Shown one piece after another: positions 1-8,471 of a stretch of DNA of 64,000 nt (positions are counted from its first letter, which is position 1; every line of letters begins with the position of its first letter). Origin of the DNA: CAVZCK01 sp963773735 (lineage in GTDB: Bacteria; Pseudomonadota; Alphaproteobacteria; Rhizobiales; Rhodomicrobiaceae); contig CAVZCK010000017.1 in the NCBI GenBank assembly GCA_963773735.1, forward strand, positions 1 to 64,000. Reading direction: 5' to 3'. The notes under the pieces are model-generated. The model was not told the DNA's origin. It worked only from the letters and a program-made list of their open reading frames with translations, and searched no databases. The position numbers were made by a program, and so were the translations under genes.

Positions 1-69
1 ATCGGATCGTCCTCCGCTCCGCGTCCAGGCCCGATCGGGTGAACCGCCGACCGCACCGACGCATCGCCC

Positions 70-215
70 TCAGCCGTCGAGGCGGAGGATCGCCAGCGCG
101 AGCGCCTGGGCGCGGGGGATCAGGCTGTCAAGGTGGCAGGCCTCGTCGGGGCTGTGCGCCTTCTCGCCGATCGGGGCGGTGGCGCAGACGGTGGGCGCGC
201 CCATCCCCGGCCGTA
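70..215 (-). pseudogene. M20-family peptidase C-terminal fragment (copy 1)
   Basis: The minus strand encodes the last ~45 residues of an M20/M25/M40-type metallopeptidase, including GAPTVCATAPIGEKAHSPDE and the tail PRAQALALAILRLDG. Upstream of the GAPTV segment the similarity stops abruptly. The same segment recurs at 889-1113 with about nine in ten bases identical. This is a truncated remnant without the catalytic half. It borders a decayed hicAB pair, so it is probably a by-product of a local duplication. Confidence 0.6.
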
Positions 216-255
216 TCGCCCGGCCAACCCGCCGATCCGGCAACCGCGGCGCGAT

Positions 256-644
256 TTAGCTCTTGGTGCGCTCCTTGACGTCGTCGGGGACTATCCCGTC
301 TCGCTTTAGAAGCATGAGAGCTCCCGACACCAACGCTGCGTTTGCGACCGACTTCGGATCGAGACCTTGATGCCCGCCTTCTTCGACGAGGATCCGATAG
401 ATGTGGTCGTCGATATTGATCGTGCGCAGTCCGACCTGGGCTCTGGAAGGGGCAGGGATCGGCCGTCCGGCCTCACGCATAGCTTCGATACGACACTGTA
501 CCGCGTCGGCACCGTTGCGAATGGTCTCTTCGGGTGTCTGGCCGTCGGACATGCAACCGGGGAGGTCCGGGAACTCGATCAGTAGCCGCCGCCCTCCTCC
601 TCCGGCAACGGATGCATGGTGAACGGATACTCAAGCGTCGTCAT
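256..644 (-). pseudogene. hicB: HicB-family antitoxin, frameshifted
   Basis: HicB antitoxins pair a small RNase-H-like partner domain with a DNA-binding tail and neutralise the HicA mRNA interferase. The reading starts MTTLEYPFTMHPLPEEEGGG at 644, hits a stop near 580, and resumes one base out of frame as LIEFPDLPGCMSDGQTPEE, the typical HicB partner-domain core. The rest (REAGRPIPAPS and then a RHH/HTH-like C-terminus) is intact to 256. A single missing base near 578-584 explains the break. The hicA remnant lies just upstream and overlaps the start. Family assignment is firm. Whether the frameshift is biological or a sequencing error is open. Confidence 0.7.
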
Positions 645-753
645 TGTTGCCTCTCAGAAGCGCCTCGCCTCTGATCCCCTCGCTGACATCGTGCGCTCGG
701 GCGACGGTCTCAAGCTGCTCGATCCGCCAATCGGCCTTGGGATTGCGGCTCAT
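631..753 (-). pseudogene. hicA: HicA-type toxin remnant
   Basis: A 40-codon frame starts MSRNPKADWRIEQLETVARA, which matches the N-terminal helix of alphaproteobacterial HicA toxins. HicA is normally ~60-80 residues and carries a GGGSHYK-like segment with the catalytic histidine. Here the sequence changes character after ARAHDV, and that segment and the KPVYIR tail are absent. The frame ends inside the hicB start, the normal hicA-hicB order and overlap. The toxin is therefore almost certainly non-functional. Confidence 0.55.
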
Positions 754-888
754 CTGGATGAGCAGCTTCGATGCGCGGGCAGGTCTTGGCTTCCTCCCCA
801 TTCCGTCTCCGGCGCACGAGAATGGTCGATTTGCCAGAGGGTAACAAGGCCGCGGTTCCAGGCATCAACCCGGGGGCGCCCTTGGCGC

Positions 889-1113
889 TCAATCCAGCCG
901 CGAGATCGCCAGCGCGAGCGCCTGGGCGCGGGGGATCAGGCTGTCGAGGTGGCAGGCTTCGTCGGGGCTGTGCGCCTTCTCGCCGATCGGACCGATGGCG
1001 CAGACCGTGGGCGCGCCGAGCGCGGCGGTGAAGCCGGAATTGGCCGAGCCGCCGGTGTATTCGCCGCCGACCGTCATCCCGAGGTCGGCCGCGGCCGCGC
1101 CGTAGGCGCTCAT
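889..1113 (-). pseudogene. M20-family peptidase C-terminal fragment (copy 2)
   Basis: A 74-codon frame reads as the C-terminus of an M20-family metallopeptidase (glutamate carboxypeptidase-like), with GGEYTGGSANSGFTAALGAP followed by GEKAHSPDEACHLDSLIPRA. The family is usually ~370-400 residues, so about four fifths is missing and there is no N-terminal catalytic domain nearby. The last ~120 bp repeat the fragment at 89-212 in the same orientation. Probably a relic. Confidence 0.6.
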
Positions 1114-1156
1114 GCCCCGGCGCGGCCCGTGATCATCAATTTCTAGTGTTCTTCTT

Positions 1157-2328
1157 CTAACAATCCAGAAATTCCTCGAACAGCCGCTGGTCCTCGCTCA
1201 ATTGACGCTGTGGATTGTCAGGACCTGGGCGACTGGGTTGTTTCGGTGTTCGTCGTAGAGGTTGCAAGTCTGCTTTCTGACCTTCGCCTCGGCCATCACC
1301 TTATCCAGCATTTTCTGCGCAAGCGGATAGCGCGTCCAGCCCGGAACTGTACCCGCCAGATTGATGTCCTTCCATTTCGGATGGAATGGCGGCTGTCTCA
1401 GCTTATCGAACTTCTCGAAGAAATATTCGACAAACCGCTCGAGCCGACGGTAGCGATCACTGCCCTGAGGCCAGTTATAGACGGCAAGAACCGTTTGAAT
1501 GCCGATTGTCTCGATCTGCTGACCCTCGGGATGATGGCTGGGATAGTCGTTATGCGTCAAAGTCGAAGGGACATAATAGTCGGCGAACTTGTCGCTGTAA
1601 GGGACCGACAGGAAATGAAATCCCTCCTCCACTTTCATCTTCGTAAAGAAGTCGTTCGGTTTGGCGCCCTGATGCACGAGCCCGGCAAGCTCGCCGGTTT
1701 TCATCTTCTCATAGGCGATCGAATTGTTGATGAAGACCGTCTTCACGTTCACGCCAAGACGTTCAAAGATGATCGGGCCGGTAATGGTCTGTCCTGCGCC
1801 CTTGGTATGCAGACTGACAGTCTTGCCATCGAGGTCCTTGAGCGTTTTGATTTCCGGCCGCACGAAAGATAGAACTCGCTGACAAACATCGGCGTGATGT
1901 AGTTGATGCGCTTGTCAATATTGCCGACATTGCGCTTTCCTTTGAACTCGTCGAAGACGTCGTCATTGGTAATCGCGATGTCGACGCCCTTAAGATAGAG
2001 AAGGTCGTTCACGTTCTCGGTGCCGCCATAGGTGATGATCGGGAGGACGCGGAGGTTGTTCCCGTCGTCGAACGCCTTCGCCAATTCCGCGGCAAACCGG
2101 CTGAACGTGCCTTCGAGCAATCCGCCGGCCACGCCCACCGTCCACTCGATTGACGCGGGCGACCATTTCGCTTTCGCCCTCGGCCGCCGCCGTCGGCCGC
2201 CCGGCCTGTGCAACGACCGCAAAGGGGCGTATCGGCTCTTGGTCTTCGGCGCTCTGAGCGAAGGCTGGCGCCACGGCTGATACGAGAAGAACCAAGACAA
2301 GAGAGACTGAGGCGAGTGCGTTACGCAT
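1157..2328 (-). pseudogene. TAXI-family TRAP transporter solute-binding protein, frameshifted
   Basis: TAXI proteins are periplasmic substrate-binding subunits of TRAP transporters. The start at 2328 gives a signal peptide (MRNALASVSLVLVLLVSAVA, cleavage after AFA). The reading then shifts near 2150 to WTVGVAGGLLEGTFSRFAAE and LLYLKGVDIAITNDD, and near 1870 to RPEIKTLKDLDGKTVSLHTK. A last shift near 1200 gives the tail SEDQRLFEEFLDC ending at 1157. Joined, the pieces give a protein of ~390 residues, somewhat longer than a typical TAXI protein. No TRAP membrane subunits are adjacent, so this is an orphan binding protein. With three frameshifts it is either a pseudogene or a poorly polished stretch. 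Confidence 0.75.
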
Positions 2329-2355
2329 CAAATGGTCTCCGTAAACGAATGACAA

Positions 2356-3063
2356 CTTTGAGCCTCGGCCCGACCCGGTAGCTCAGATCCCCAAATGATG
2401 ATAGGGTGAGTTAGGAACCGGTAATAAAATAGAAATTGTTTTGATGGGAGGAAACACATAATTTCGTCAAATTGCGCAAAAAGAGTCAAGATGCGATGAT
2501 TTAGCGAAACTATGTCCGGCGAATGGAAGCGACTGCTACGGAATACTATTCCAGCAGGCAAAAGAATTCATTGTTGAAGGCGCAGCGCCACAGGATAAGC
2601 TTGGAGCGATCAAAGCTTAATGCTGCAGATTTAGATCTGAAATCACGTCGGCGGCTTCGGCCGTCTTTCTCATTGCGCGGAAATTCGGCGATCAGCAGAC
2701 GCCGCAAAAACGCCCAATGCCACGGTTCATACGTAAGCCCCCTAATTCAGTTTCCCTTGCCATCCAAATTTTTCGACGTTTAGTCCTCACGCCGATCGGA
2801 CGGCACCCGATCTCGCATTAGCGCGTCGGCTCACGGCTTGATAAAGCTGCTTTTACCTAGAAGATCAAGTCAAATTACGATCAGGCAGCGTATGCCACAG
2901 TCGCAGCTGGCCCAGCATCCGGCGCAATGTCCAGAGCCTGGGATCCTCGTCCGCGCGCGCGCACCTTCCGTGAAGCTTATCTTTCATGAGCAGGTTTGAG
3001 CAGTGTCAATGCGAGAGGGGCCTCGCCGCTGGAAAGTTGCGTTCATTCAAGAAGGAGAAGCCG
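2356..3063. other. Intergenic region, no gene recognised
   Basis: About 700 bp lie between the start of the TAXI gene and the start of the host-attachment gene. Base composition is more AT-rich than the neighbours, especially 2380-2480. No conserved protein, RNA or strong inverted repeat was recognised. It must contain the promoters for both divergent genes. A Shine-Dalgarno AAGGAGAAG at 3051-3059 belongs to the downstream gene. Confidence 0.5.
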
Positions 3064-3516
3064 ATGGTTGGTATTAAGATCAAGTCCGGTGAGTGGGTCG
3101 TCGTTTGCGACGGCCGCAAGGCGCTGATCCTCGAAAATGAGGGTGACGCGAAGTTCCCCAATCTGCGGACGCGCGAAACCCACGAACATGACGATACCAA
3201 AACCAGCGATATGGGTACCGACCGTCCGGGCCGTGTGCATGAATCGACCGGCTCCAGCCGCAGCGCCGTTGAGCAGACGGATTGGCATGATCAGGCCGAG
3301 GCGGAGTTTTTGCAGATGATCGCGCGGCGCCTCGATGATGCCGTCTCCAGGGGAGAGACCCACGCCCTCATCCTGATAGCGGCGCCCCGCGCGCTTGGCG
3401 TTCTGCGGCGGAGCCTCAGCCAGGCGGTGCAGAACGCGGTGACTGCCGAAATCGACAAGGATTACGTCAGGATGCCGGTCCATGAGATCGAGAAGCGCCT
3501 CGCTCAATCCCAATAG
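3064..3516 (+). CDS. Host attachment family protein
   Basis: This 150-residue protein matches the 'protein required for attachment to host cells' family, known from Agrobacterium-type genomes and widespread in Hyphomicrobiales. It begins MVGIKIKSGEWVVVCDGRKA with the expected WVVVCDGRKALIL strand. The middle is polar (HEHDDTKTSDMGTDRPGRVH), and the C-terminal part has the conserved LILIAAPRALGVLR segment. The ATG at 3064 has a good Shine-Dalgarno 5 bases upstream; the longer in-frame start at 2986 has none. No signal peptide or membrane segment is visible, so it is probably cytosolic. The role is inferred from the family only. It converges on the next gene 12 bp away. Confidence 0.8.
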   Translation: MVGIKIKSGEWVVVCDGRKALILENEGDAKFPNLRTRETHEHDDTKTSDMGTDRPGRVHESTGSSRSAVEQTDWHDQAEAEFLQMIARRLDDAVSRGETHALILIAAPRALGVLRRSLSQAVQNAVTAEIDKDYVRMPVHEIEKRLAQSQ

Positions 3517-3528
3517 CCCGAGGCCGCT

Positions 3529-6225
3529 CTATGGCGCGAGCCGCAGCGTGACTTTGGCGAGCGTCACATCCTCCGGGTCGGAGCGCACCTCGAAGCCAAG
3601 CTCACGGCACATGGAGAGCATTTGCGTGTTCTCGCTCAGCACGTCGCCGTGGATTTCTTGAAGCCCCTCGGTTTTGGCGTAGGCGATGAGCTGCTGCATC
3701 AGCGCCCAGCCCAGCCCATGGCCTTTGAGGTTGCTACGGACCGTCACGGCATATTCACCTTTGACATAATCGGGATCGGCGATAAGCCGCGATCCGCCGA
3801 GCATGGCTCCTGTCGCGGGATCGAGGGCAACAAACGCCATCGCCCGGCTGTAGTCGATCTGCGTAAAACGTGCGACGAACTGATGCGAGAACTCCGCTTT
3901 CGGCGTAAAGAAGCGCAGGCGGAGATCGGCCGGGGTCAACGAGCGCAGAAAGTCGCCATAAATGCCCTCGTCGCTCGGCCGGATCGGGCGGATGAAGATC
4001 TGGCGTCCATCGGCAAGCTTGACCGTTCGCTCCCAACTCTTCGGATAAGGCCGGATCGCGAAATAGGGATTTGGCGCCGGAACCTGCGCGTGCGCCCAGT
4101 CGAGTTTGATGCGGGCATCGAGCGCAATCACCCCGCTCTCGTCGGCCAGCAGCGGATTGATGTCGAGTTCGGCGACAGCCGGCATGTCGGTGATCAGCTG
4201 CGATACCCGCACGAGCGTCATCGCGATCGCCTCAATGTCGGCGGCTGGCGTGTCGCGGTAGCCGGAGAGCAGCTTTGAAACGCGCGTTTCGCCGATGAGG
4301 TTGTGCGCAAGCTTCAGGTCGAGCGGCGGCAATGCAACGGCCGTGTCCTTGATGACTTCGACCGCCGTCCCGCCGGCGCCGAACAGGATGGTCGGACCGA
4401 AGATGGAGTCCTCGGTCACGCCGACGATCAACTCATGCGCGCGCGGCCGCTCAATCATCTCCTGAACCGTAAAACCGTCGATCTTCGCATCCGGCCGCCT
4501 GCGAGCGACCCTTGCGGCGATCTCTTCGGCAGCTTTCGCCGCCGCCGCCGCGCTTTCCAGATGGAGCGCGACGCCGCCGACATCCGACTTATGCGAAATC
4601 TGTTCCGACAACACTTTCACGGCGACCCGCCGGCCATTTTGCACGAATTGCGCGGCGATTTGCTCGACCTCGCGGACATCCTTGGCAATCAGCGTTTGCG
4701 CTGTGGCTATGCCGTAAGCGCTGAGGACGGCTTTTGCCTCAGGCTCGGTCAGCAGCGCGCGGCCTTCCTTCTGCGCGCCGCCCATGGCCGCGCGCGCGGC
4801 CTCGGTGTTGACCTCAAAATCGCTGGGCAGGCTTGGCGGCGCCTGCATCAGCTCCTCTTGGGCTTTGTGAAAGCCGGCGAGGTACGAAAAACTGCGAACG
4901 GCGTCGGCGGGGAATTCATAGGTCGGTATGCCGGCGGCGGCAAAATGAGACCGGGCCGTCCGGGCCGTGCTTTCGCCGAGCCAGTTGGTCAGAACGGGCT
5001 TTACGGCCTTGTGGTCAAGCTTGCGCGCCGCAATGGTCTGGATGACCGCGTCGGCTGCGTCGGCGGAGGAGGCGAGCGCCGTTGGGCAGTTCATCACCAG
5101 CACCGCGTCCGTCGTTGGATCATCGAGAACGGCCGCCAGAGCCGCGTCATAACGCTCAGGCCCGGCATCGCCGACGATGTCGACCGGATTTGCCCGCGAC
5201 CAGAGTGGCGGCAGCGCGTTATCCAGCTTCGCCATCGTCTCCGGCGACAGCTCGGCCAGCCTGCCCCCGAGCTGCATCAGGCATTCGACGGCCATGACGC
5301 CAGCGCCCCCGCCATTCGTGACAATCGCCAGCCGATCGCCGCGAAGCCGGTTGAGGCGGGTCAGCGTTTCCGCCGCATCGAACAGATCGCCAAGGCCGTC
5401 GACGCGCAACACCCCGGCTCGTTTGAAAGCCGCTTCGACGACCCGGTCATTGCCCGACAGCGCGCCAGTATGGGTCGCCGCCGCCTTCGCCGCCGCTTCG
5501 CTACGCCCCGCCTTGATCACCACGACGGGCTTGACACGGGCCGCGGAGCGCGCGGCAGACATGAATTTGCGCGGATTGGTGATCGTTTCGAGATACATCA
5601 GAACCGCGCTCGCATTAGCCTCGCCGGCAAGATAGTCGAGCATATCGCCGACATCGACGTCGGCCATATCGCCCATCGACACGACCTGGCTGAAGCCGAT
5701 ATCGTTCGCGGCCGCCCAGTCGAGCATCGCACCGGCGACGGCGCCGGACTGTGACAGCAGGGCGAGCTTGCCCGGCTTCGGCTCAATATGGGCGAAGCTC
5801 GCATTGAGCCCGATTCGCGGCACGAAGATGCCAAGGCAATTCGGTCCGATGATGCGCAGACAGAATGGCTGCGCGGCGTTCAGCATCGCCTGACGCAGGC
5901 CGTTCTCGCGGCCGATCCCTGCGGTGATGACGACGGCGGCGCGCGTGCCTTTCCGGCCGAGTTCGCCGATAAGTTGCGGGATTGTCTGCGGCGGCGTCGC
6001 AATGACGCCGAGGCTTGGCGCTGCGGGAAGGGCGGCAACGTCGGGATAGCAGGGCTTGCCGTCGAGCGAGGCGTGGCGCGGATTGACGAGCCAGATCGGC
6101 CCGGCAAAGCCGCCGCCTTGCAAATTCTGCATGATCTTCAGGCCAACCGACCCGGCTTCGTCGCTCGCGCCGATCAGCGCCACCGACTTCGGCATAAAGG
6201 CAAAATCGAGATTACGAATGGTCAT
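3529..6225 (-). CDS. Acyl-CoA synthetase (NDP-forming)-like protein with C-terminal GNAT acetyltransferase
   Basis: This 898-residue protein is built like bacterial Pat/AcsP-type protein lysine acetyltransferases. Residues ~1-460 are the CoA-binding and ligase domains of ADP-forming acetyl-CoA synthetase (GPNCLGIF, SQSGAVAGAM, and THTGALSG around the histidine phosphorylated in true synthetases). Residues ~480-705 form an ATP-grasp domain (KSDVGGVAL), and ~730-895 a GNAT domain with the acetyl-CoA loop KGHGLGWALMQQL. Full-length relatives are ~890-910 residues, so it appears complete. Members acetylate lysines, often inactivating acetyl-CoA synthetase, and some respond to small molecules through the ligase-like part. 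The retained THTG histidine leaves some ligase activity possible. Transcribed alone. Confidence 0.85.
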   Translation of the reverse strand: MTIRNLDFAFMPKSVALIGASDEAGSVGLKIMQNLQGGGFAGPIWLVNPRHASLDGKPCYPDVAALPAAPSLGVIATPPQTIPQLIGELGRKGTRAAVVITAGIGRENGLRQAMLNAAQPFCLRIIGPNCLGIFVPRIGLNASFAHIEPKPGKLALLSQSGAVAGAMLDWAAANDIGFSQVVSMGDMADVDVGDMLDYLAGEANASAVLMYLETITNPRKFMSAARSAARVKPVVVIKAGRSEAAAKAAATHTGALSGNDRVVEAAFKRAGVLRVDGLGDLFDAAETLTRLNRLRGDRLAIVTNGGGAGVMAVECLMQLGGRLAELSPETMAKLDNALPPLWSRANPVDIVGDAGPERYDAALAAVLDDPTTDAVLVMNCPTALASSADAADAVIQTIAARKLDHKAVKPVLTNWLGESTARTARSHFAAAGIPTYEFPADAVRSFSYLAGFHKAQEELMQAPPSLPSDFEVNTEAARAAMGGAQKEGRALLTEPEAKAVLSAYGIATAQTLIAKDVREVEQIAAQFVQNGRRVAVKVLSEQISHKSDVGGVALHLESAAAAAKAAEEIAARVARRRPDAKIDGFTVQEMIERPRAHELIVGVTEDSIFGPTILFGAGGTAVEVIKDTAVALPPLDLKLAHNLIGETRVSKLLSGYRDTPAADIEAIAMTLVRVSQLITDMPAVAELDINPLLADESGVIALDARIKLDWAHAQVPAPNPYFAIRPYPKSWERTVKLADGRQIFIRPIRPSDEGIYGDFLRSLTPADLRLRFFTPKAEFSHQFVARFTQIDYSRAMAFVALDPATGAMLGGSRLIADPDYVKGEYAVTVRSNLKGHGLGWALMQQLIAYAKTEGLQEIHGDVLSENTQMLSMCRELGFEVRSDPEDVTLAKVTLRLAP

Positions 6226-6227
6226 GT

Positions 6228-6302
6228 TAGTGTCCCGAATCCGAAGTTCGCCTCATTCTGCAGCTTGGTCCCTTGCGAACTTCGGATTCAAAAGGGACAC
6301 TA
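6228..6302. repeat. Palindromic element A
   Basis: Two arms face each other: TAGTGTCCC followed by GAATCCGAAGTTCGC at 6228-6251, and GCGAACTTCGGATTC followed by GGGACACTA at 6275-6302. The 15-bp inner arm and the 9-bp outer arm both match perfectly, with a 23-base loop and a 4-base bulge. The element starts 2 bases upstream of the ATG of the acyl-CoA-ligase/GNAT gene. It resembles small mobile or interspersed palindromes of rhizobial genomes. Confidence 0.75.
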
Positions 6303-6316
6303 GCCGCTATTCGTTT

Positions 6317-6395
6317 CTAGTGTGGTTTGAGATCGGGAAGTCCCCTAAAAGCGGTTGCCGAAAGACTGTAGTGGACTTCCCGATCACCACGCTAG
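6317..6395. repeat. Palindromic element B, tandem to A
   Basis: CTAGTGTGGT and GATCGGGAAGTCC (6317-6343) face GGACTTCCCGATC and ACCACGCTAG (6373-6395). The inner 13-bp arm is perfect; the outer 10-bp arm has one mismatch. Like element A it is bounded by CTAGTG-type ends. The loop is unrelated to that of A, so the two share terminal design rather than sequence. Confidence 0.7.
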
Positions 6396-6769
6396 CGGTC
6401 TCGCAAATTGGGTGCGCTGACTCGCCCTCAGCGCCACGGTTCATCTCCGTTATTGACCCACATCGGGCCAACAGCAACCCCTGAGTGTCGCGGCGGCGAT
6501 AACCGGCGGGTTATGGCTTACGGCGACGAAGACAGACGAACGCTGATGCACACGGCTATTATATCGGCGATCGGGGTGCAATCGCTGAGCGCGCGACAGC
6601 TTGGTACGGAATCTGAGCTTTGCCATTGTCAAGCCTAAGATTTCTGCCGCAATGGCTCGTCAGGCCTGAATCTGATGTCGTATGATCGCGACTGGACCAA
6701 GCTGCGAAAGCGCAAGCGGGAACGGCTGGTTACGAGAGCATGTCACAATAAAAGTTTGGGAGAAACGCT
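6396..6769. other. Intergenic region, no gene recognised
   Basis: About 370 bp upstream of the sugar dehydrogenase hold no recognisable gene. Short frames exist on both strands but lack plausible starts or conserved motifs. The dehydrogenase promoter should lie here. Its Shine-Dalgarno (GGGAGAAA) sits at 6757-6764. Confidence 0.4.
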
Positions 6770-8015
6770 ATGCGCTGCAGGACGCTCACGCTGGCGGCCG
6801 CTTTGACAGCGGGCTTCGTAAGCACCAATGCAAATGCCGCCGATAATCTGGACAAGCTGAGTAAGTTTGAAACGACGGGGGTCACCGAGTTTACGCAGAT
6901 CCCGCAAGGCGGCGAGAACGCCAAGGCCATCAAGAAGACGCTGGAACGGATCAAGCTGCCCAGGGGCTTCAAGATCGGTCTTTATGCCATTGTGCCGGAC
7001 GCGCGCCATATGGCCGTCGGACCGCAAGGCATCGTCACTATTGTCGGCACCCGCAAAACCAAAGTCTGGTCTGTCACGGATCGTAATAAGGACCGCGTCG
7101 CCGATGAGGTGAAGGATTTTGCGCCGTCGATCAATTTCACCATTCCGAACGGCCCGTGCTTCTCGAAGGACGGCTTCCTCTATATCGCCGAACGCAACCG
7201 CGTCCTGGTGTTTCCGGCCGCCGAATTCTTCTATGAGAGCCCCGACGTCGCCGCCTTCAATGTGGTGAAGCAGGGCGAGCTGATCCCGCCGGAGGACGAG
7301 AGCTACAATCACACCGCCCGCGTCTGCCGGATCGGACCTGACGGCAAGCTCTATATCACTCTCGGCCAGCCCTTCAATGTGCCGGCTCCGGAGAAATTGG
7401 ACTCCTTCGCCAAATGGGGCCTCGGCGGCATCATCCGCATCAACAACGACGGGACGGGCCGCGAGGTTTACACTTACGGCGTGCGCAATTCGGTCGGCAT
7501 GGACTTTGCCCCGAACGGCGATCTGTGGTTCACCGACAATCAGGTCGACGGCATGGGCGACAAGATTTCCGCCCGGCGAGCTCAATCACCAGACCAAGAT
7601 GGGCCAGAATTTCGGCTTCCCCTGGTATGGCGGCGGCTCCGTGCGCACCAAGGAGTATAAGGATGCCACGCCCCCGGCCGATACTGTCATGCCGGCTGTC
7701 GAGATGGATGCTCATGCGGCCGATCTCGGCATGATGTTCTACACCGGCAAGCAGTTTCCGAAGAAATATCGCGGCGGCATCTTCTCCGCGCAGCACGGGT
7801 CCTGGAACCGCACCGACCCGATCGGTGCCCGCGTCATGTTTACGCCGGTCGGTGAAGACGGCAAGGCCGGTCAGACCGCGCCGTTTGCCGAGGGCTGGAA
7901 CAACAATGGCGAATATCTCGGACGGCCGGTGGACATCGCGATGTTGCCGGACGGCTCGCTCCTGGTTTCGGACGATCTGGTCGGCGCGATTTACCGGATC
8001 TCGTACGAAGACTAG
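6770..8015 (+). pseudogene. PQQ-type sugar (L-sorbosone-like) dehydrogenase, frameshifted
   Basis: This is a periplasmic beta-propeller dehydrogenase of the sorbosone/glucose dehydrogenase (GSDH) family. The N-terminus is a signal peptide (MRCRTLTLAAALTAGFVSTN, cleavage near ANA). Propeller landmarks include VGTRKTKVW, SYNHTARVCRIGPDGKLYI and YGVRNSVGMDFAPNGDLWF. Near 7575 the frame shifts by one base and continues PPGELNHQTKMGQNFGFPW to a normal end ISYED. The joined length of ~415 residues is typical. The adjacent cytochrome c is a plausible electron acceptor. Substrate cannot be read from sequence. One corrected base would restore the gene. Confidence 0.8.
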
Positions 8016-8047
8016 GCGCGTACAGCGCGACGACGAAATGCTAAGAA

Positions 8048-8075
8048 AGGCCGGGCGCGCGCATGTGCCCGGCCT
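8048..8075 (+). terminator. Probable intrinsic terminator
   Basis: AGGCCGGGC at 8048-8056 pairs perfectly with GCCCGGCCT at 8067-8075 around a 10-base loop, followed by GATTTCAATT. It lies 33 bases after the dehydrogenase stop. The T-run is weak, so it may attenuate rather than fully stop transcription into the cytochrome gene. Confidence 0.5.
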
Positions 8076-8105
8076 GATTTCAATTATCGTCGCATGAGGG
8101 TGTTG

Positions 8106-8449
8106 ATGAGCCTCGCAAAGGCGGCCTTGCTGCCGCGGTCCTTTTCGCCGTGACCGCCGGGATGACATCGGCCGGCATGGCGGCCGATCTCGCGGCCGGA
8201 AAGAAGAAGGCGACGCAATGTACCGTCTGCCATGGACGGGACGGCATCGCCGTCAACCCCGATGCGCCCAATCTCGCCGGCGAGGCCGCGGGCTATATCG
8301 AAAGGCAGCTCAAAGCATTCAAGACCGGGGAGCGCAAGCATGAGATCATGTCCATCGTCGCGCAGGGTCTGACCGACGAGGACATCGCCAATCTCGCGGC
8401 CTGGTATTCCGCCATGAAAGTCAGCGTCCAGCTGCCGGACGTGAAGTGA
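8106..8449 (+). pseudogene. Class I c-type cytochrome (c553-like), frameshift in the signal peptide
   Basis: A mature domain of ~90 residues carries one haem-attachment motif CTVCH (in KKATQCTVCHGRDGIAVNP) and the candidate axial methionine in HEIMSIVAQGLTDEDIANLA. It ends in the usual amphipathic helix LAAWYSAMKV. The signal peptide is split: MSLAKAA from the ATG at 8106, then after one missing base near 8130 LAAAVLFAVTAGMTSAGMAA. Without correction only a GTG at 8150 could start translation and export would be poor. The position right after the sugar dehydrogenase suggests it takes electrons from that enzyme. Confidence 0.75.
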
Positions 8450-8471
8450 TCCCAGCCCCGACCCTCATTGC

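Larger units (their letters stand above)
89..1028. repeat. Direct repeat flanking the hicAB remnant
   Basis: Bases 89-212 and 905-1028 are near-identical direct repeats (offset 816 bp) with only scattered substitutions. Both encode the same end of an M20 peptidase. The 690-bp interval between them holds the hicA/hicB remnants. This arrangement would arise from a duplication with insertion, or from unequal recombination. Confidence 0.7.

Noticed and set aside
1142..1147. CTAGTG at 1142 as a further palindromic element end
   Set aside because: No inverted partner was found nearby; a single hexamer is expected by chance.
4303..5754. A ~480-codon open frame antisense to the acyl-CoA-ligase/GNAT gene
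   Set aside because: Composition-driven shadow without recognisable domains.
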